A stretch of 64,000 bases of DNA from an uncultured Clostridia bacterium (GTDB taxonomy: Bacteria > Bacillota > Clostridia > UMGS1810). The position numbers were made by a program, and so were the translations under genes. The notes beneath the pieces are model-generated. The model saw nothing but the letters and a program-made list of their open reading frames with translations, was not told the DNA's origin and searched no databases. The stretch spans positions 51,479-115,478 of the forward strand of contig CAKSJG010000004.1 of assembly GCA_934463165.1 (NCBI GenBank), written 5' to 3'. The first letter of the stretch is position 1. Each line of letters begins with the position of its first letter. Of this stretch, positions 8,763 to 17,385 are shown piece by piece.

Positions 8763-8802
8763 TATCATTACAATGCTACAATATCATTATATCATCGCAA
8801 TG
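8763..8802 (-). promoter_or_regulatory. Candidate autoregulatory operators
   Basis: Two 13-bp direct repeats on the minus strand, CATTGCGATGATA (8790-8802) and CATTGTAATGATA (8763-8775), 11 of 13 identical and 27 bp apart. One overlaps the promoter spacer, the other lies between the -10 and the start codon. Placement suits repression by the HTH partner. Confidence 0.6.
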
Positions 8803-8814
8803 GTAGTTTGTCAA
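8786..8814 (-). promoter_or_regulatory. Perfect sigma-A promoter of the DUF3990/HTH operon
   Basis: TTGACA, 17-bp spacer, TATAAT: full consensus, as often seen for tightly repressed toxin-antitoxin operons. Confidence 0.9.
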
Positions 8815-8934
8815 TCCTTTTAAGAAAATTTTTATGTCAGGTCAGATTTGGGTATGCAATATGCTTTAATTAAAGTGTAAAGCATAGTACAAGCGATGAT
8901 TTGCATAAAATGTCAGGAAGGGCGATGTTGTTTT

Positions 8935-9108
8935 ATGGATAAAGAAATTACTGTAGTTTGCAGTGAAAATAAGCTCAATGAAGACAAAGAGTTTATTTTT
9001 AATATTCAGAAAGCAATGCTTGCTACTCTTTTTGAGAGTGGAAAAATTGATATGAGGCAATATGAAAATGCTGTGAGATTGCTCGAAAAAAATTTTTCCA
9101 AGTCATAA
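8935..9108 (+). CDS. Small ICE-type protein of unknown function
   Basis: 57 residues from the ATG at 8935. The second half (KAMLATLFESGKIDMRQYENAVRLL) is a helical segment like the short C-terminal SHOCT-type helices found in small proteins. In clostridial conjugative elements such proteins are often encoded just before the large serine recombinase. The ribosome site is weak. No recombinase follows: dispersed-repeat sequence begins about 80 bp downstream, which suggests the element's recombinase end has been lost. Probably a relic that may still be translated. Confidence 0.5.
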   Translation: MDKEITVVCSENKLNEDKEFIFNIQKAMLATLFESGKIDMRQYENAVRLLEKNFSKS

Positions 9109-9191
9109 TTTTTTGCAAGTCTTTATATTATGCGATACAATTTAGATAGTCGATTGTAAAATAAAAAGGCAAAAAATGTGGATGAAATTAT

Positions 9192-9315
9192 ACGGAACGC
9201 TGTGGTGCATAAAACATACAAAATAATGCGATTAAACGCAAGAAGGAGTGTCGAGTCTCTGTTTCTTGCAATAAAATGAAAGTGTTCGGATATCAACACA
9301 CCGCCGGCAACGGAT
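9192..9315 (+). repeat. Dispersed modular repeat, deleted copy D
   Basis: It starts with half of a GGAACGCTGTGG palindrome and jumps directly to the GCATAAAAC-to-ATTAAACGCAAGAA segment found after the second palindrome of the copy at 44904-44943. Then come a GCAAGAA/TTCTTGC hairpin and GTGTTCGGATATCAACAC, which matches GTGTTCGAATATTAACAC at 45166-45183. The internal ~300 bp of the longest copy is missing. It bounds the right side of the ICE remnant. The rest of 9109-9338 shows no gene. Confidence 0.7.
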
Positions 9316-9338
9316 ATTTTCACGGTCATAAAAAACAA

Positions 9339-9368
9339 TTGACAAACATCGACACAATCATTTATAAT
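9339..9368 (+). promoter_or_regulatory. Sigma-A promoter of the antiporter gene
   Basis: TTGACA, 18-bp spacer, TATAAT, about 100 bases before the start codon. Confidence 0.75.
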
Positions 9369-9466
9369 AAACAGGATATATTTTTATATATGTTGTATCA
9401 TAAACATAATTTTAAGGAATAAATATATACAGACAAGCTTTTAAAATTTAACGGAGGATGAGTTTA

Positions 9467-10435
9467 ATGATTAAAGCTGTAATACTTTTTGCAATAGGTC
9501 TCGTTGCTCTTATAAAAGGCGGAGACTGGTTTGTTGACGGTGCAGTCGGAATTGCAAGACGTTTCCGCGTCCCCGAACTTCTGATAGGAGCAACCGTGGT
9601 TTCAATCGGGACGACCCTGCCCGAGGTAATGGTATCCGCATCATCCGCACTCTCGGGTCACGGTGAAATATCATACGGTAATGCAATAGGCTCTGTCATA
9701 TGCAACACCGCACTCATAGCCGCACTTTCAATTGCTGTAAAACCTTCTTCGGTTAATAAAAAGACGCTTATAACACCTGTTTTATTTTTCTTTTTGTCGG
9801 CATTGTATTATGCGTTCAATGCATATTTTTTCGGTTATTTTTCAAGGAAATCCGGAATCATTCTCCTTATGATATTTATTGTGTACATGTTTAAACTCAT
9901 TACGGATGCAATGACGCAGTCAAAGAAAAACCGCAATGCACAAGAAATCGAAAAAGCTGATTCCGGCAGCGGCAAAAACATTCTGCTCCTTGTCATCGGT
10001 GCAGTCCTGATAGCTGTCGGAGCAAATCTCCTTGTTAACAACGGAATAATTATTGCAAATGAAATGGGTGTGCCGGAATCCGTAATTGCGCTCACATTCG
10101 TTGCCCTCGGAACATCACTGCCCGAACTTGTCACGGCAATTACATCTCTGAAAAAAGGTCACGGTCTTCTCTCCGTAGGAAATATTATAGGAGCCAACCT
10201 GTTTAATCTTGTTTTGGTAAGCGGACTGTCGGTTACACTTGCACCGTTCGGCATACCGAACGAAAAAAAAGTCATGGGATATAATGCATCACTTGCCGTA
10301 GATATCCCTGTTATGTTTACCGTCATGCTTTTGTTTACCCTTGTTCCGCTTATAAAAGGCAAGATGACAAGAGCACAGGGAATAACAATGCTTTTGATAT
10401 ATGCGGCTTTCTGCGCATTTCAATTTTCGGTCTGA
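9467..10435 (+). CDS. Calcium/sodium antiporter (CaCA superfamily, YrbG type)
   Basis: 322 residues with about ten membrane spans in two inverted halves. Each half carries the alpha-repeat ion-binding motif: VVSIGTTLPEVMVS near residues 45-58, with GNAIGSVICN after it, and VALGTSLPELVTA in the second half, with GNIIGANLFN after it. The two acidic residues in TLPE and SLPE coordinate cations in this family. Predicted role: export of Ca2+ (or another cation) in exchange for Na+ or H+. The ATG at 9467 is preferred over the one at 9458, because GGAGG at 9453-9457 touches the earlier codon. Monocistronic, with its own promoter and terminator. Confidence 0.92.
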   Translation: MIKAVILFAIGLVALIKGGDWFVDGAVGIARRFRVPELLIGATVVSIGTTLPEVMVSASSALSGHGEISYGNAIGSVICNTALIAALSIAVKPSSVNKKTLITPVLFFFLSALYYAFNAYFFGYFSRKSGIILLMIFIVYMFKLITDAMTQSKKNRNAQEIEKADSGSGKNILLLVIGAVLIAVGANLLVNNGIIIANEMGVPESVIALTFVALGTSLPELVTAITSLKKGHGLLSVGNIIGANLFNLVLVSGLSVTLAPFGIPNEKKVMGYNASLAVDIPVMFTVMLLFTLVPLIKGKMTRAQGITMLLIYAAFCAFQFSV

Positions 10436-10451
10436 TTGTATATTTAAACCC

Positions 10452-10490
10452 AAAATACGAAAGCTCCGTTACCGTACTTTCGTATTTTTT
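10452..10490 (+). terminator. Terminator of the antiporter gene
   Basis: AATACGAAAG pairs with CTTTCGTATT, followed by a T run. Confidence 0.88.
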
Positions 10491-10505
10491 ATTTAATTAA
10501 TAAAA

Positions 10506-10534
10506 AAGGACAGCCGATTTTTTCGGTTGTCCTT
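10506..10534 (-). terminator. Terminator of the secreted surface protein gene
   Basis: AAGGACAACCG pairs with CGGCTGTCCTT (one G-T pair) on the minus strand, followed by six T residues, 22 bases after the stop codon of the gene at 10557. Confidence 0.85.
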
Positions 10535-10556
10535 ATAATGTTGTATGTTTTTTGTT

Positions 10557-12536
10557 TCAATTTTCTTTTTCTGCCAACAGATTTTTTGTAATAATAACCT
10601 TATGTTCGTTTTCCAACCATTCAACACTTGCACCGAGATGTTCTGAAATGAAACGAATAGGCGTATATGTACGGTCATTTTCTATAAATGCCGGAGAATC
10701 AAGTTTGACATTCTCTCCGTTTACAACGGCATACTCTGCACCTATGGTAATAAGGATAGTTACATCTTCATTAGTTTTAAGGTTTTTACCCTTAATTGTT
10801 ACAAGTTGTTTATCGCCGTTCCATTCAACGACAGCACCCAAGCTTTCAGCAACAAACCGTACCGGAAGCATTGTTCGGTCATTTACAATTTTCGGTGCAA
10901 CATCATTTGTCTTTATTTTTCCGAAAACAGAGGCATCTTTTTTGCCGATAGTAAGAATTATTTGATTTTCAGAGTTATCTGTTTTCTTTTCCGCCCAAGC
11001 GGCATAAAGCGTCATACTCTTTGTTACCTTTGCAGAAAAATCATACTTTGTTTTTAATTCTTTATCAGTATACCAGCCGGCGAAATCAAAGCTTTCTTTT
11101 GTTGGAGCTGCAGGTTCTTTAAGAACTGTGTTTTTTTGCACATGCTCAGAGCTTATCTTACTGCCGCCGTTGGTTTCAAACGAAACAGTATAGGTCGATG
11201 TTGAAGTTCCTCGCTTACTGCCGCTTGACCGGGAATATAACCTTGTTTCACCTGTCAAGGTTTCATAATTATCTGTATCGGTCGGTATAAATAACCATTT
11301 ATAGTATGTGTTTGCATTAACAACTGTTGTATCTGCAATGTCCGCACCATCGTTTGTTATCCATTTTACAGTACCCGATACATTAAAGGCTGAAGCTTCC
11401 GCAGTGATTGCAGCATCGGCAAGAGTTTTGCCTTCCGAGGTAATCGGCGTATATTTCGGCGTTCCCGCTGGCGTGGCTTTGGCGATGGTCCATGTTATTT
11501 TAACAGTGTCTGCTGTATTGTCTGACCATTTGCCCATTTTGGGTGAAACAAAAATTTTATATGTACCCGCCTTTGTTTGAACATTATTTCTAATATTCAT
11601 TTTTTCGGGATCATACCCAATCACTTTTGCCGTTTGCTCCGTGCCGTTATATGTATATGTGCCATCAACGGAAAGAGTGGGTTTATCGGGCGCTGTTATT
11701 ACAGATGTATGTATTCTTGTATAGCGTGCTTCTTTGACAAATTCATCGGTGCGCTGCGTATATTGGTCTATAAATGCCGGCAGCTGCGATATCGTGATCT
11801 CTTCAAATGTCGATTTGTTATAAATATTTGTTTCATCTGTTTTTAAATAATCTTCATCAATATAATATTCACCGTCTTGTACATTTTGAGGTATGTCTGC
11901 CGAAAGGGTGCTGATGTTTGTTTTCTCATCATAATTAACCGACAGCATAAATTCTTCGTTATGCGAGCCCGAGCGCTTAAAATATTTTCCGTCAAATGCG
12001 CTGTAATCTCCAACTTCTGTTGCTTGTCCGCCGATAAGAGATATGGTTTCGTAATTGTCCGCCTCAGTATATGTTTTAATCGCGTGTATCGGATTATATT
12101 GTACCTCAACATCATATGTCATTATATAGGTTTCATATTTATGAGAGTATGTATATCCGCTGTTTTGAATAATATTTTCGGTACGTTCTTCTATGAGCAT
12201 TGTGTTAGCATCATCTTTTATTACTGAACCTATCTGACGCAGACTCTTAATTAATGCATCATGTTTTTGCTGCATTTCCTTTGTTTTTTCTTCATAAGAA
12301 GAAATATCCAAATAACCGTCTGACGATGCAGTTTGTTTGTAATTAGTCACAATGGTATCTGCACCGTCTGTATCTTCATGGATTGTTACGTTAATGTACA
12401 TTTTTATTTGAGTATGTGTTATATTGGGATCTATGGTAATGGCCGGAATACCATAATCCGCAAAAACACTCACATTTATACCGAAAAATATAATGCACAG
12501 AAATGATGCTATCAGCTTATTATTTGTTCGTTTCAT
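10557..12536 (-). CDS. Secreted multidomain surface protein (MBG-like, InlB-type repeat, copper-amine-oxidase-N-like domains)
   Basis: 659 residues. An N-terminal signal peptide ends near SVFA. A Thr/Tyr-rich region of unknown fold covers about 30-280. It is followed by an MBG-like segment (YTYNGTEQTAKV, near 290-330) and a related beta repeat, then an InlB/Flg_new repeat (VSFETNGGSKIS to FAGWYTDKELKTKY, about 455-515). Two copper-amine-oxidase N-terminal-like units close the protein (NDRTMLPVRFVAESLGA and NDRTYTPIRFISEHLGA). Such units are common on clostridial surface proteins and are probably cell-wall or ligand binding, not enzymes. The ATG at 12536 is used because AAAGG lies nine bases upstream. 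Function unknown; likely adhesion or surface display. Confidence 0.85.
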   Translation of the reverse strand: MKRTNNKLIASFLCIIFFGINVSVFADYGIPAITIDPNITHTQIKMYINVTIHEDTDGADTIVTNYKQTASSDGYLDISSYEEKTKEMQQKHDALIKSLRQIGSVIKDDANTMLIEERTENIIQNSGYTYSHKYETYIMTYDVEVQYNPIHAIKTYTEADNYETISLIGGQATEVGDYSAFDGKYFKRSGSHNEEFMLSVNYDEKTNISTLSADIPQNVQDGEYYIDEDYLKTDETNIYNKSTFEEITISQLPAFIDQYTQRTDEFVKEARYTRIHTSVITAPDKPTLSVDGTYTYNGTEQTAKVIGYDPEKMNIRNNVQTKAGTYKIFVSPKMGKWSDNTADTVKITWTIAKATPAGTPKYTPITSEGKTLADAAITAEASAFNVSGTVKWITNDGADIADTTVVNANTYYKWLFIPTDTDNYETLTGETRLYSRSSGSKRGTSTSTYTVSFETNGGSKISSEHVQKNTVLKEPAAPTKESFDFAGWYTDKELKTKYDFSAKVTKSMTLYAAWAEKKTDNSENQIILTIGKKDASVFGKIKTNDVAPKIVNDRTMLPVRFVAESLGAVVEWNGDKQLVTIKGKNLKTNEDVTILITIGAEYAVVNGENVKLDSPAFIENDRTYTPIRFISEHLGASVEWLENEHKVIITKNLLAEKEN

Positions 12537-12585
12537 GTAATTCATCCTTTCTGAAATTTATTATAATCGTTTTAATCATTTTTAA

Positions 12586-12620
12586 TTTTTAGAGTGGAGT
12601 TTTAATCTCCACTCTAAAAA
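12586..12620. repeat. Perfect 14-bp inverted repeat between two surface-protein genes
   Basis: TTTTTAGAGTGGAG and its exact complement flank a 7-nt loop. The T residues come before the stem and the A residues after it on both strands, so it is not a classical intrinsic terminator with a 3' U tract, though the stem may still end transcription of the SLH remnant. Confidence 0.7.
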
Positions 12621-12662
12621 CCGGTATAACAAAATAACTTATATATTAACGATAGCTTTTAT

Positions 12663-13465
12663 TCAAAATGAATATTTACTGTCAATTAAATCATATAATC
12701 GTAACAGCGTGATTATTGCTTCTTCTTTTGTTATATTATTTTGCGGTTGAAATTCACCTGCATCATTCCCGACAAAGAGCTTTAAATATGACACTTCGTT
12801 AACACTGTTTATTGCCCGGTCAGATATGTTTTCCCAATCTGTATAAACTGCGGAACAATTATCCGGCATAAATGAATTATTAAACATATGATATGTGTTT
12901 GCTAAAATTTCGGCAAATTCCTCTCTGGTAATATAATCATACGGATAAAACTCACTTTTATTTTTACCATTAATAATATTATAGTTATACAGACTTACTA
13001 CGCCTTCATCTGCCGTATCGGAAAACGGATTTTCGACCGGGTTGTTTTTAACAATTCCTTGCTTATTCAACAAATTGTCAATCAACTGACATACCTCTAA
13101 ACGGGTTATTTTCCCAATGTAATTGATTTGATTTAGCTTTGGTACCAATCCTTCATTTACAGCATTGTCAACATCGCTCCGTGCCCATTCTGACGGATTA
13201 AATGTTATTTCGTCGTTTCCTATAATAAGCCTTTCTGTTTTTAATGCATAGATAAAATCAAGCAAACGATTATATTCATTTCTATCAACGCATCAACAGA
13301 TATATTGCCTGTAATATTCATTTCAGTAGTTTCTGTGATTTCCAAGGCTGAAAAGCAATCAGCTTCGCTGGTAATATTAGTGCTTTCGGCAAATGCAATT
13401 TGTGCCAAAAGTGGAACAAGTATTGCAAAAGACTATGTATGTACCGATTTTACGCCAAACAACAT
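12663..13465 (-). pseudogene. SLH-domain surface protein, disrupted
   Basis: The C-terminal 200 codons encode three S-layer-homology modules (ITRLEVCQLI, ITREEFAEILAN and ITKEEAIITLLR), which attach proteins to the cell wall. Upstream, an ATG at 13463-13465 with an AAAGGA site is followed after ten codons by an in-frame TAG (13433-13435). The same frame then reads a signal peptide (SFAILVPLLAQIAFA) and about 35 more residues. Near 13270-13295 the reading shifts by one base into the SLH frame. One nonsense and one frameshift change thus separate promoter, signal peptide and SLH domains. The TTG at 13265 could start only an unexported fragment. Confidence 0.72.
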
Positions 13466-13502
13466 AGGATGCCTAGTCCTTTCTCTAAAATTATACAATT
13501 TT

Positions 13503-13531
13503 ATTATAATATAAATTTCTTGTATAGTCAA
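13503..13531 (-). promoter_or_regulatory. Sigma-A promoter of the SLH gene
   Basis: TTGACT, 17-bp spacer, TATAAT, about 40 bases before the broken gene's ATG. The rest of 13532-13812 has no convincing gene. A 17-codon reading frame with an AGAGGTG site near 13560-13620 is noted but unsupported. Confidence 0.72.
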
Positions 13532-13812
13532 CACTTTTACAGTATTTTGCACTATAATTTTTGCCGATTGAAATAGAGCCGATTTCGATAAATCGCATTT
13601 TTCATTTTCACCTCTTGACACGCAAAAACCGCACTTTTAATATAAACACATTACCCATATCAAAACAAGATTTTTAACCTCTCATACCCAAGTCTTGACT
13701 TGATGTTTTTACCTAAAACCGTCGTTATATGTTCTCTTTATGTCTACTGTCTATGTTGGAAATTATATTGTTTTTTATTGCGTAAATTCTTGCCTTTGCT
13801 ATGCGTTCATCA

Positions 13813-14061
13813 CTATACGGGGAAGTAAAGCGTATCGACATTGCTTTTTTCGACCTCTTTCATCATAGCCGTAAAACCGAGGCGGTCAAAACGAAGTCCC
13901 GACACACCGTTGTCGGTAAAATGGACTATATTGGTGTAGTCGTTCCGCCTTGCATAATCTTCAAGCAGTTTCTTTTGATTTGTGATACTGTTGTTTTCGC
14001 CTTGCAGCTCGTCATCACGGGAAAGACGCTCATACAAAGGCGTGATTTTTGTGCTTTTCAT
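13813..14061 (-). pseudogene. Large serine recombinase, N-terminal fragment
   Basis: 82 codons matching the start of clostridial conjugative-element serine recombinases: ITPLYERLSRDDE (the Ser after YERL is the catalytic nucleophile), ITNQKKLLEDYARRN and HFTDNGVSGLRFDRLGF. The frame ends abruptly at the point where intact relatives continue with VKDMSRFGR and several hundred more residues. No DNA-binding domain is present, so it cannot be an active integrase. The ATG at 14061 follows AAAGGA. It is a second ICE trace, separate from the 3431-9108 remnant. Confidence 0.82.
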
Positions 14062-14161
14062 TATGCACAATTCCTTTCTTTTTCTCGTTTTGACTTATAC
14101 AGATAAATAATTCTTTTATAGCATACAACTCCATTTGCAGTCTTATTATAGCCGTTCGCCA

Positions 14162-14190
14162 TTGAAAAAGCAGGCTATATATGGTACAAT
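14162..14190 (+). promoter_or_regulatory. Orphan sigma-A promoter divergent from the recombinase fragment
   Basis: TTGAAA, 17-bp spacer, TACAAT, followed by AAAAAGGAG at 14219-14227 and an ATG whose frame stops after two codons. Probably the promoter of a deleted ICE gene. The remaining 14071-14310 holds no gene. Confidence 0.55.
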
Positions 14191-14310
14191 GCTGTCTATA
14201 TATAAGTCTATACTGTTCAAAAAGGAGTTAAAGTTATCAATGTTTTGACATAAAAACAGTAGATTTATTAATAAAAATGTGATAAAATATAAAAAAGTGT
14301 ATTTCTTTGA

Positions 14311-14339
14311 TTGACTTTAACGATTTAAAGTGTTATACT
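14311..14339 (+). promoter_or_regulatory. Sigma-A promoter of the histidine operon
   Basis: TTGACT, 17-bp spacer, TATACT, 37 bases before hisZ. Directly after the -10 box the 8-mer TGATAAAG occurs twice in tandem (14339-14354), a possible repressor site. The short leader leaves no room for a T-box or attenuator. Confidence 0.8.
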
Positions 14340-14376
14340 GATAAAGTGATAAAGTAAAAATGTTCGGAGGTACATC

Positions 14377-15477
14377 ATGAATATAAACGATAATGTAATA
14401 AGAGCCGATGAAAAGGCGATATTTAATCTTCGCTCGCTGTATCAGAGATACGGATACACAGGATTTAAAATGAGTAAGTTTGAGCATTACGATCTGTATC
14501 TTGAAAATAAGGACTTCCTTGTTTCGGATAATATCATAACCTTTAACGATACGGACGGATCTCTTATGGCGCTTAAGCCCGATGTCACGCTCTCTATCAT
14601 TAAAAATACCGATGATTGCCCCGATTCTGTGGAAAAGGTATATTATAATGAAAATGTGTATCGTGTGTCAAAAGGAACGCAGTCTTTTAAAGAAATTATG
14701 CAGGCAGGACTTGAATGTATAGGAAATGTTGATGACTATTGCATTTATGAGGTTATCATGCTTGCCGCCGAGAGCCTTAAAAACATATCGGACGATTATG
14801 TGCTTGATATTTCTCATATGGGGATTGTATCATATGTAACCGATTCGATGAATCTTTCGGACAAGGGCAAAAAAGAGCTTTTGAATTGTATCGCCGATAA
14901 AAATATTTCGGAATGCAAGGAAATATGCAGACGTGAAAATGCCGACTCCTCACCTGCGGAAGCACTGATCAGATCATACGGAAGTTTGAAAAGCGTATGC
15001 AAAATGCTTTCGGAGCTCGGATGCAAAAACGAAACCGAACAGCTCAAAAGAATTGTCGGATCACTTGAAGATAACGGATATAAAGTAAGAGTAGATTTTT
15101 CGGTCATCAACGACATGAAATATTATAACGGGTTTGTGTTTAAGGGCTTTGTAAATTCTATCCCGGCAAGTATTCTTTCGGGCGGACAGTATGATAACAT
15201 GATGAAAAAAATGAGAAAAAGGTCTAAGGCGATAGGATTCGCGGTATATCTTGATATGCTTGAAAGATTCGGTGAAACGGAAAACCGATATGATGTCGAC
15301 GCGGTTATCCTTTATGACGATGACTATGATTTAAATGCCCTTAACAATGCCGTAAGCTTTATGACGGCAGGAGGAAAGAGCGTAACGGTACGCCGCACGA
15401 AGCCCGAGGGACTGCGGTATAAACAGCTTCTGAAATTAAACGGCAAAGGAGTTGAGATAGTTGAAAACAATGCTTAA
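14377..15477 (+). CDS. hisZ: ATP phosphoribosyltransferase regulatory subunit
   Basis: 366 residues, a histidyl-tRNA-synthetase-like (class II fold) protein lacking the anticodon-binding part. Recognisable pieces are LRSLYQRYGYTGFKMSKFE, LMALKPDVTLSII (motif 2-like region), VYRVSKGTQSFKEIMQAGLECIG and, later, YYNGFVFKGFV and ILSGGQYDNM. HisZ does not charge tRNA; it joins short-form HisG to make the active, histidine-inhibited first enzyme of histidine synthesis. First gene of the operon with a GGAGG site eight bases upstream. It overlaps hisG by 17 nt. A true HisS would be about 420 residues with an anticodon domain. Confidence 0.95.
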   Translation: MNINDNVIRADEKAIFNLRSLYQRYGYTGFKMSKFEHYDLYLENKDFLVSDNIITFNDTDGSLMALKPDVTLSIIKNTDDCPDSVEKVYYNENVYRVSKGTQSFKEIMQAGLECIGNVDDYCIYEVIMLAAESLKNISDDYVLDISHMGIVSYVTDSMNLSDKGKKELLNCIADKNISECKEICRRENADSSPAEALIRSYGSLKSVCKMLSELGCKNETEQLKRIVGSLEDNGYKVRVDFSVINDMKYYNGFVFKGFVNSIPASILSGGQYDNMMKKMRKRSKAIGFAVYLDMLERFGETENRYDVDAVILYDDDYDLNALNNAVSFMTAGGKSVTVRRTKPEGLRYKQLLKLNGKGVEIVENNA

Positions 15478-16108
15478 CATTGCACTGCCGAAAGGCAGAC
15501 TCGGAGAAAAAGTATATTCCATGTTTGAAGCGGCAGGCTTTGAGTGCCCGTCTATAAAAGAAACAAACCGCAAACTCATATTTGAAAATGATGAAAAAGG
15601 CGTGCGGTATTTTTGGGTCAAGCCGTCGGATGTTGCGATATATGTCGAACGCGGAGCCGCCGACATAGGAATTGTCGGGAAAGACATTATATGCGAATAC
15701 AGCCCCGATGTATATGAACTGCTTGACCTTGGGCTCGGAGTGTGCAAAATGGCCGTTGCAGCGAAAAAGGATTTTCACGACAACATGCAGCGCACGCTTA
15801 AGGTTGCCACAAAGTTTACAAACATTGCAAAGGATTATTACTCGAAAATCGGAAGAGATATAGATATAATTCACTTAAACGGATCAATAGAAATTGCCCC
15901 GATACTCGGCCTCTCGGACGTGATTGTGGATATTGTTGAAACCGGAACAACGCTTAAGGAAAACAATCTTGAAGTGAAAGAAACCATTATGCCGATCAGC
16001 GCAAGGATGATTTCCAACAAGGCAAGCTTTAAGTTCCGCGGATCACAGATAGAGGAAATATGCGAAAAATTATCGGCACTTACGGATGAAAGGAGCAAAA
16101 ATAAATGA
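15461..16108 (+). CDS. hisG: ATP phosphoribosyltransferase, short form
   Basis: 215 residues, the short HisG lacking the C-terminal regulatory domain, which explains the adjacent hisZ. It opens with LNIALPKGRLGEKVYSMFEAAG. VERGAADIGIVGKDI and the PRPP-binding loop DVIVDIVETGTTLKEN follow. It condenses ATP with PRPP, the committed step. I keep the TTG at 15461 as start because AAAGGAG lies nine bases upstream; the ATG at 15470 is 18 bases from it. The gene overlaps hisZ by 17 nt and hisD by 4 nt (ATGA). Confidence 0.95.
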   Translation: MKTMLNIALPKGRLGEKVYSMFEAAGFECPSIKETNRKLIFENDEKGVRYFWVKPSDVAIYVERGAADIGIVGKDIICEYSPDVYELLDLGLGVCKMAVAAKKDFHDNMQRTLKVATKFTNIAKDYYSKIGRDIDIIHLNGSIEIAPILGLSDVIVDIVETGTTLKENNLEVKETIMPISARMISNKASFKFRGSQIEEICEKLSALTDERSKNK

Positions 16109-17385
16109 TAAGGATTTTAAACTGCGGCGAAGTCAAAAATGAAGAGATATTTGCAAGGTCTAATCCCGAAACCGATGTCAGTGATATTGTAAGCGATATT
16201 ATTGACGATGTGCGCCGAAACGGAGACAGCGCGCTGTTTAAATACAGCGAGAAATTTGACAAAGTAAAACTCGATTCGCTTGAAGTTACACGCGAAGAAA
16301 TTGACGAAGCACTTGAAAAAACAGAAGAAAGATTCATCGAAATACTGAAAAAAGCGGCGGCAAACATACGCAAATTCCATGAAAAACAGATGCGCTCAAG
16401 CTTCATTATAAATGATGAAAGAGGAATAATTACGGGGCAGAAAATCATTCCTCTTGACCGCGCGGGGCTTTATGTTCCCGGAGGTACGGCGGCATATCCG
16501 TCCACTGTTCTTATGGATACCATCCCCGCAAAAATTGCCGGATGCAAAGAGCTTGTTATGGTGACTCCCCCGGGAGCTGACGGAAAGGTAAACCCTGCGA
16601 TTCTTGCGGCGGCAAGCACAGCCGGAGCCGACAGGATATTTAAAGTCGGAGGAGCTCAGGCGATTGCAGCGCTGGCATACGGAACGCAGAGCATTCCGAA
16701 AGTTGATAAAATCGTAGGCCCCGGAAATGCCTTTGTTGCGGAAGCAAAAAAACAGGTATTCGGCAAAGTGGCAATAGACATGATTGCCGGGCCGAGCGAA
16801 ATTCTGATTGTTGCGGACTCCGGCAACAACCCCGGACACCTTGCGGCGGATTTGCTTTCTCAGGCAGAGCACGACAAAAACGCGAGCGCGGTTTTGGTAA
16901 CAACTGATAAAAAACTTGCAGAAGACGTGCAAAACGAAATTGAGGTTCAGATTTCGCTTCTTGAAAGGGGCGAAATTGCAAGGGCATCCATTGACAACAA
17001 CGGAAAAATAATAGTCTGCAAAGATATTGAAAGCGCAATAGACATTGCAAACGAAATTGCACCCGAGCACCTGGAACTTTGCATTGACAATCCGTTTGAT
17101 TATCTGAGCCGTGTGCGGCATGCAGGCTCGATATTCATGGGCAAAAACTGCCCCGAGGCTCTCGGAGATTATTATGCGGGCCCGAATCACACTTTGCCCA
17201 CAAGCGGAACGGCAAAGTTCTCCAGCCCGCTCTCAGTTGATGATTTCATAAAGAAAACACAGTATACATACTACACAAAAGAAGCACTGAAAAATGCAGC
17301 TGATGACGTGGAGTATTTTGCAAAAAAAGAGGGACTTACCGCGCATGCGAGAAGCGCCGTTATCAGAATGGAGGATCGGTCATGA
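16105..17385 (+). CDS. hisD: Histidinol dehydrogenase
   Basis: 426 residues, the usual length. It has the HisD signature region around IDMIAGPSEILIVAD and DLLSQAEHDKNA. The catalytic segment IAPEHLELCI supplies the Glu/His pair, and GPNHTLPTSGTAKFSSPLS near the end is also conserved. It performs the last two oxidations of histidinol to histidine using two NAD+ and a bound zinc. It overlaps hisG and hisC by 4 nt each, so translation is coupled across the three genes. Confidence 0.97.
   Translation: MIRILNCGEVKNEEIFARSNPETDVSDIVSDIIDDVRRNGDSALFKYSEKFDKVKLDSLEVTREEIDEALEKTEERFIEILKKAAANIRKFHEKQMRSSFIINDERGIITGQKIIPLDRAGLYVPGGTAAYPSTVLMDTIPAKIAGCKELVMVTPPGADGKVNPAILAAASTAGADRIFKVGGAQAIAALAYGTQSIPKVDKIVGPGNAFVAEAKKQVFGKVAIDMIAGPSEILIVADSGNNPGHLAADLLSQAEHDKNASAVLVTTDKKLAEDVQNEIEVQISLLERGEIARASIDNNGKIIVCKDIESAIDIANEIAPEHLELCIDNPFDYLSRVRHAGSIFMGKNCPEALGDYYAGPNHTLPTSGTAKFSSPLSVDDFIKKTQYTYYTKEALKNAADDVEYFAKKEGLTAHARSAVIRMEDRS

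Noticed and set aside
14340..14376. T-box or histidine attenuator before hisZ
   Set aside because: The leader between promoter and start codon is about 37 bases, too short. No His codon run or terminator hairpin is seen.
16396..17190. 264-codon minus-strand frame opposite hisD
   Set aside because: Shadow of hisD with Cys/Arg-rich nonsense composition and no ribosome site.
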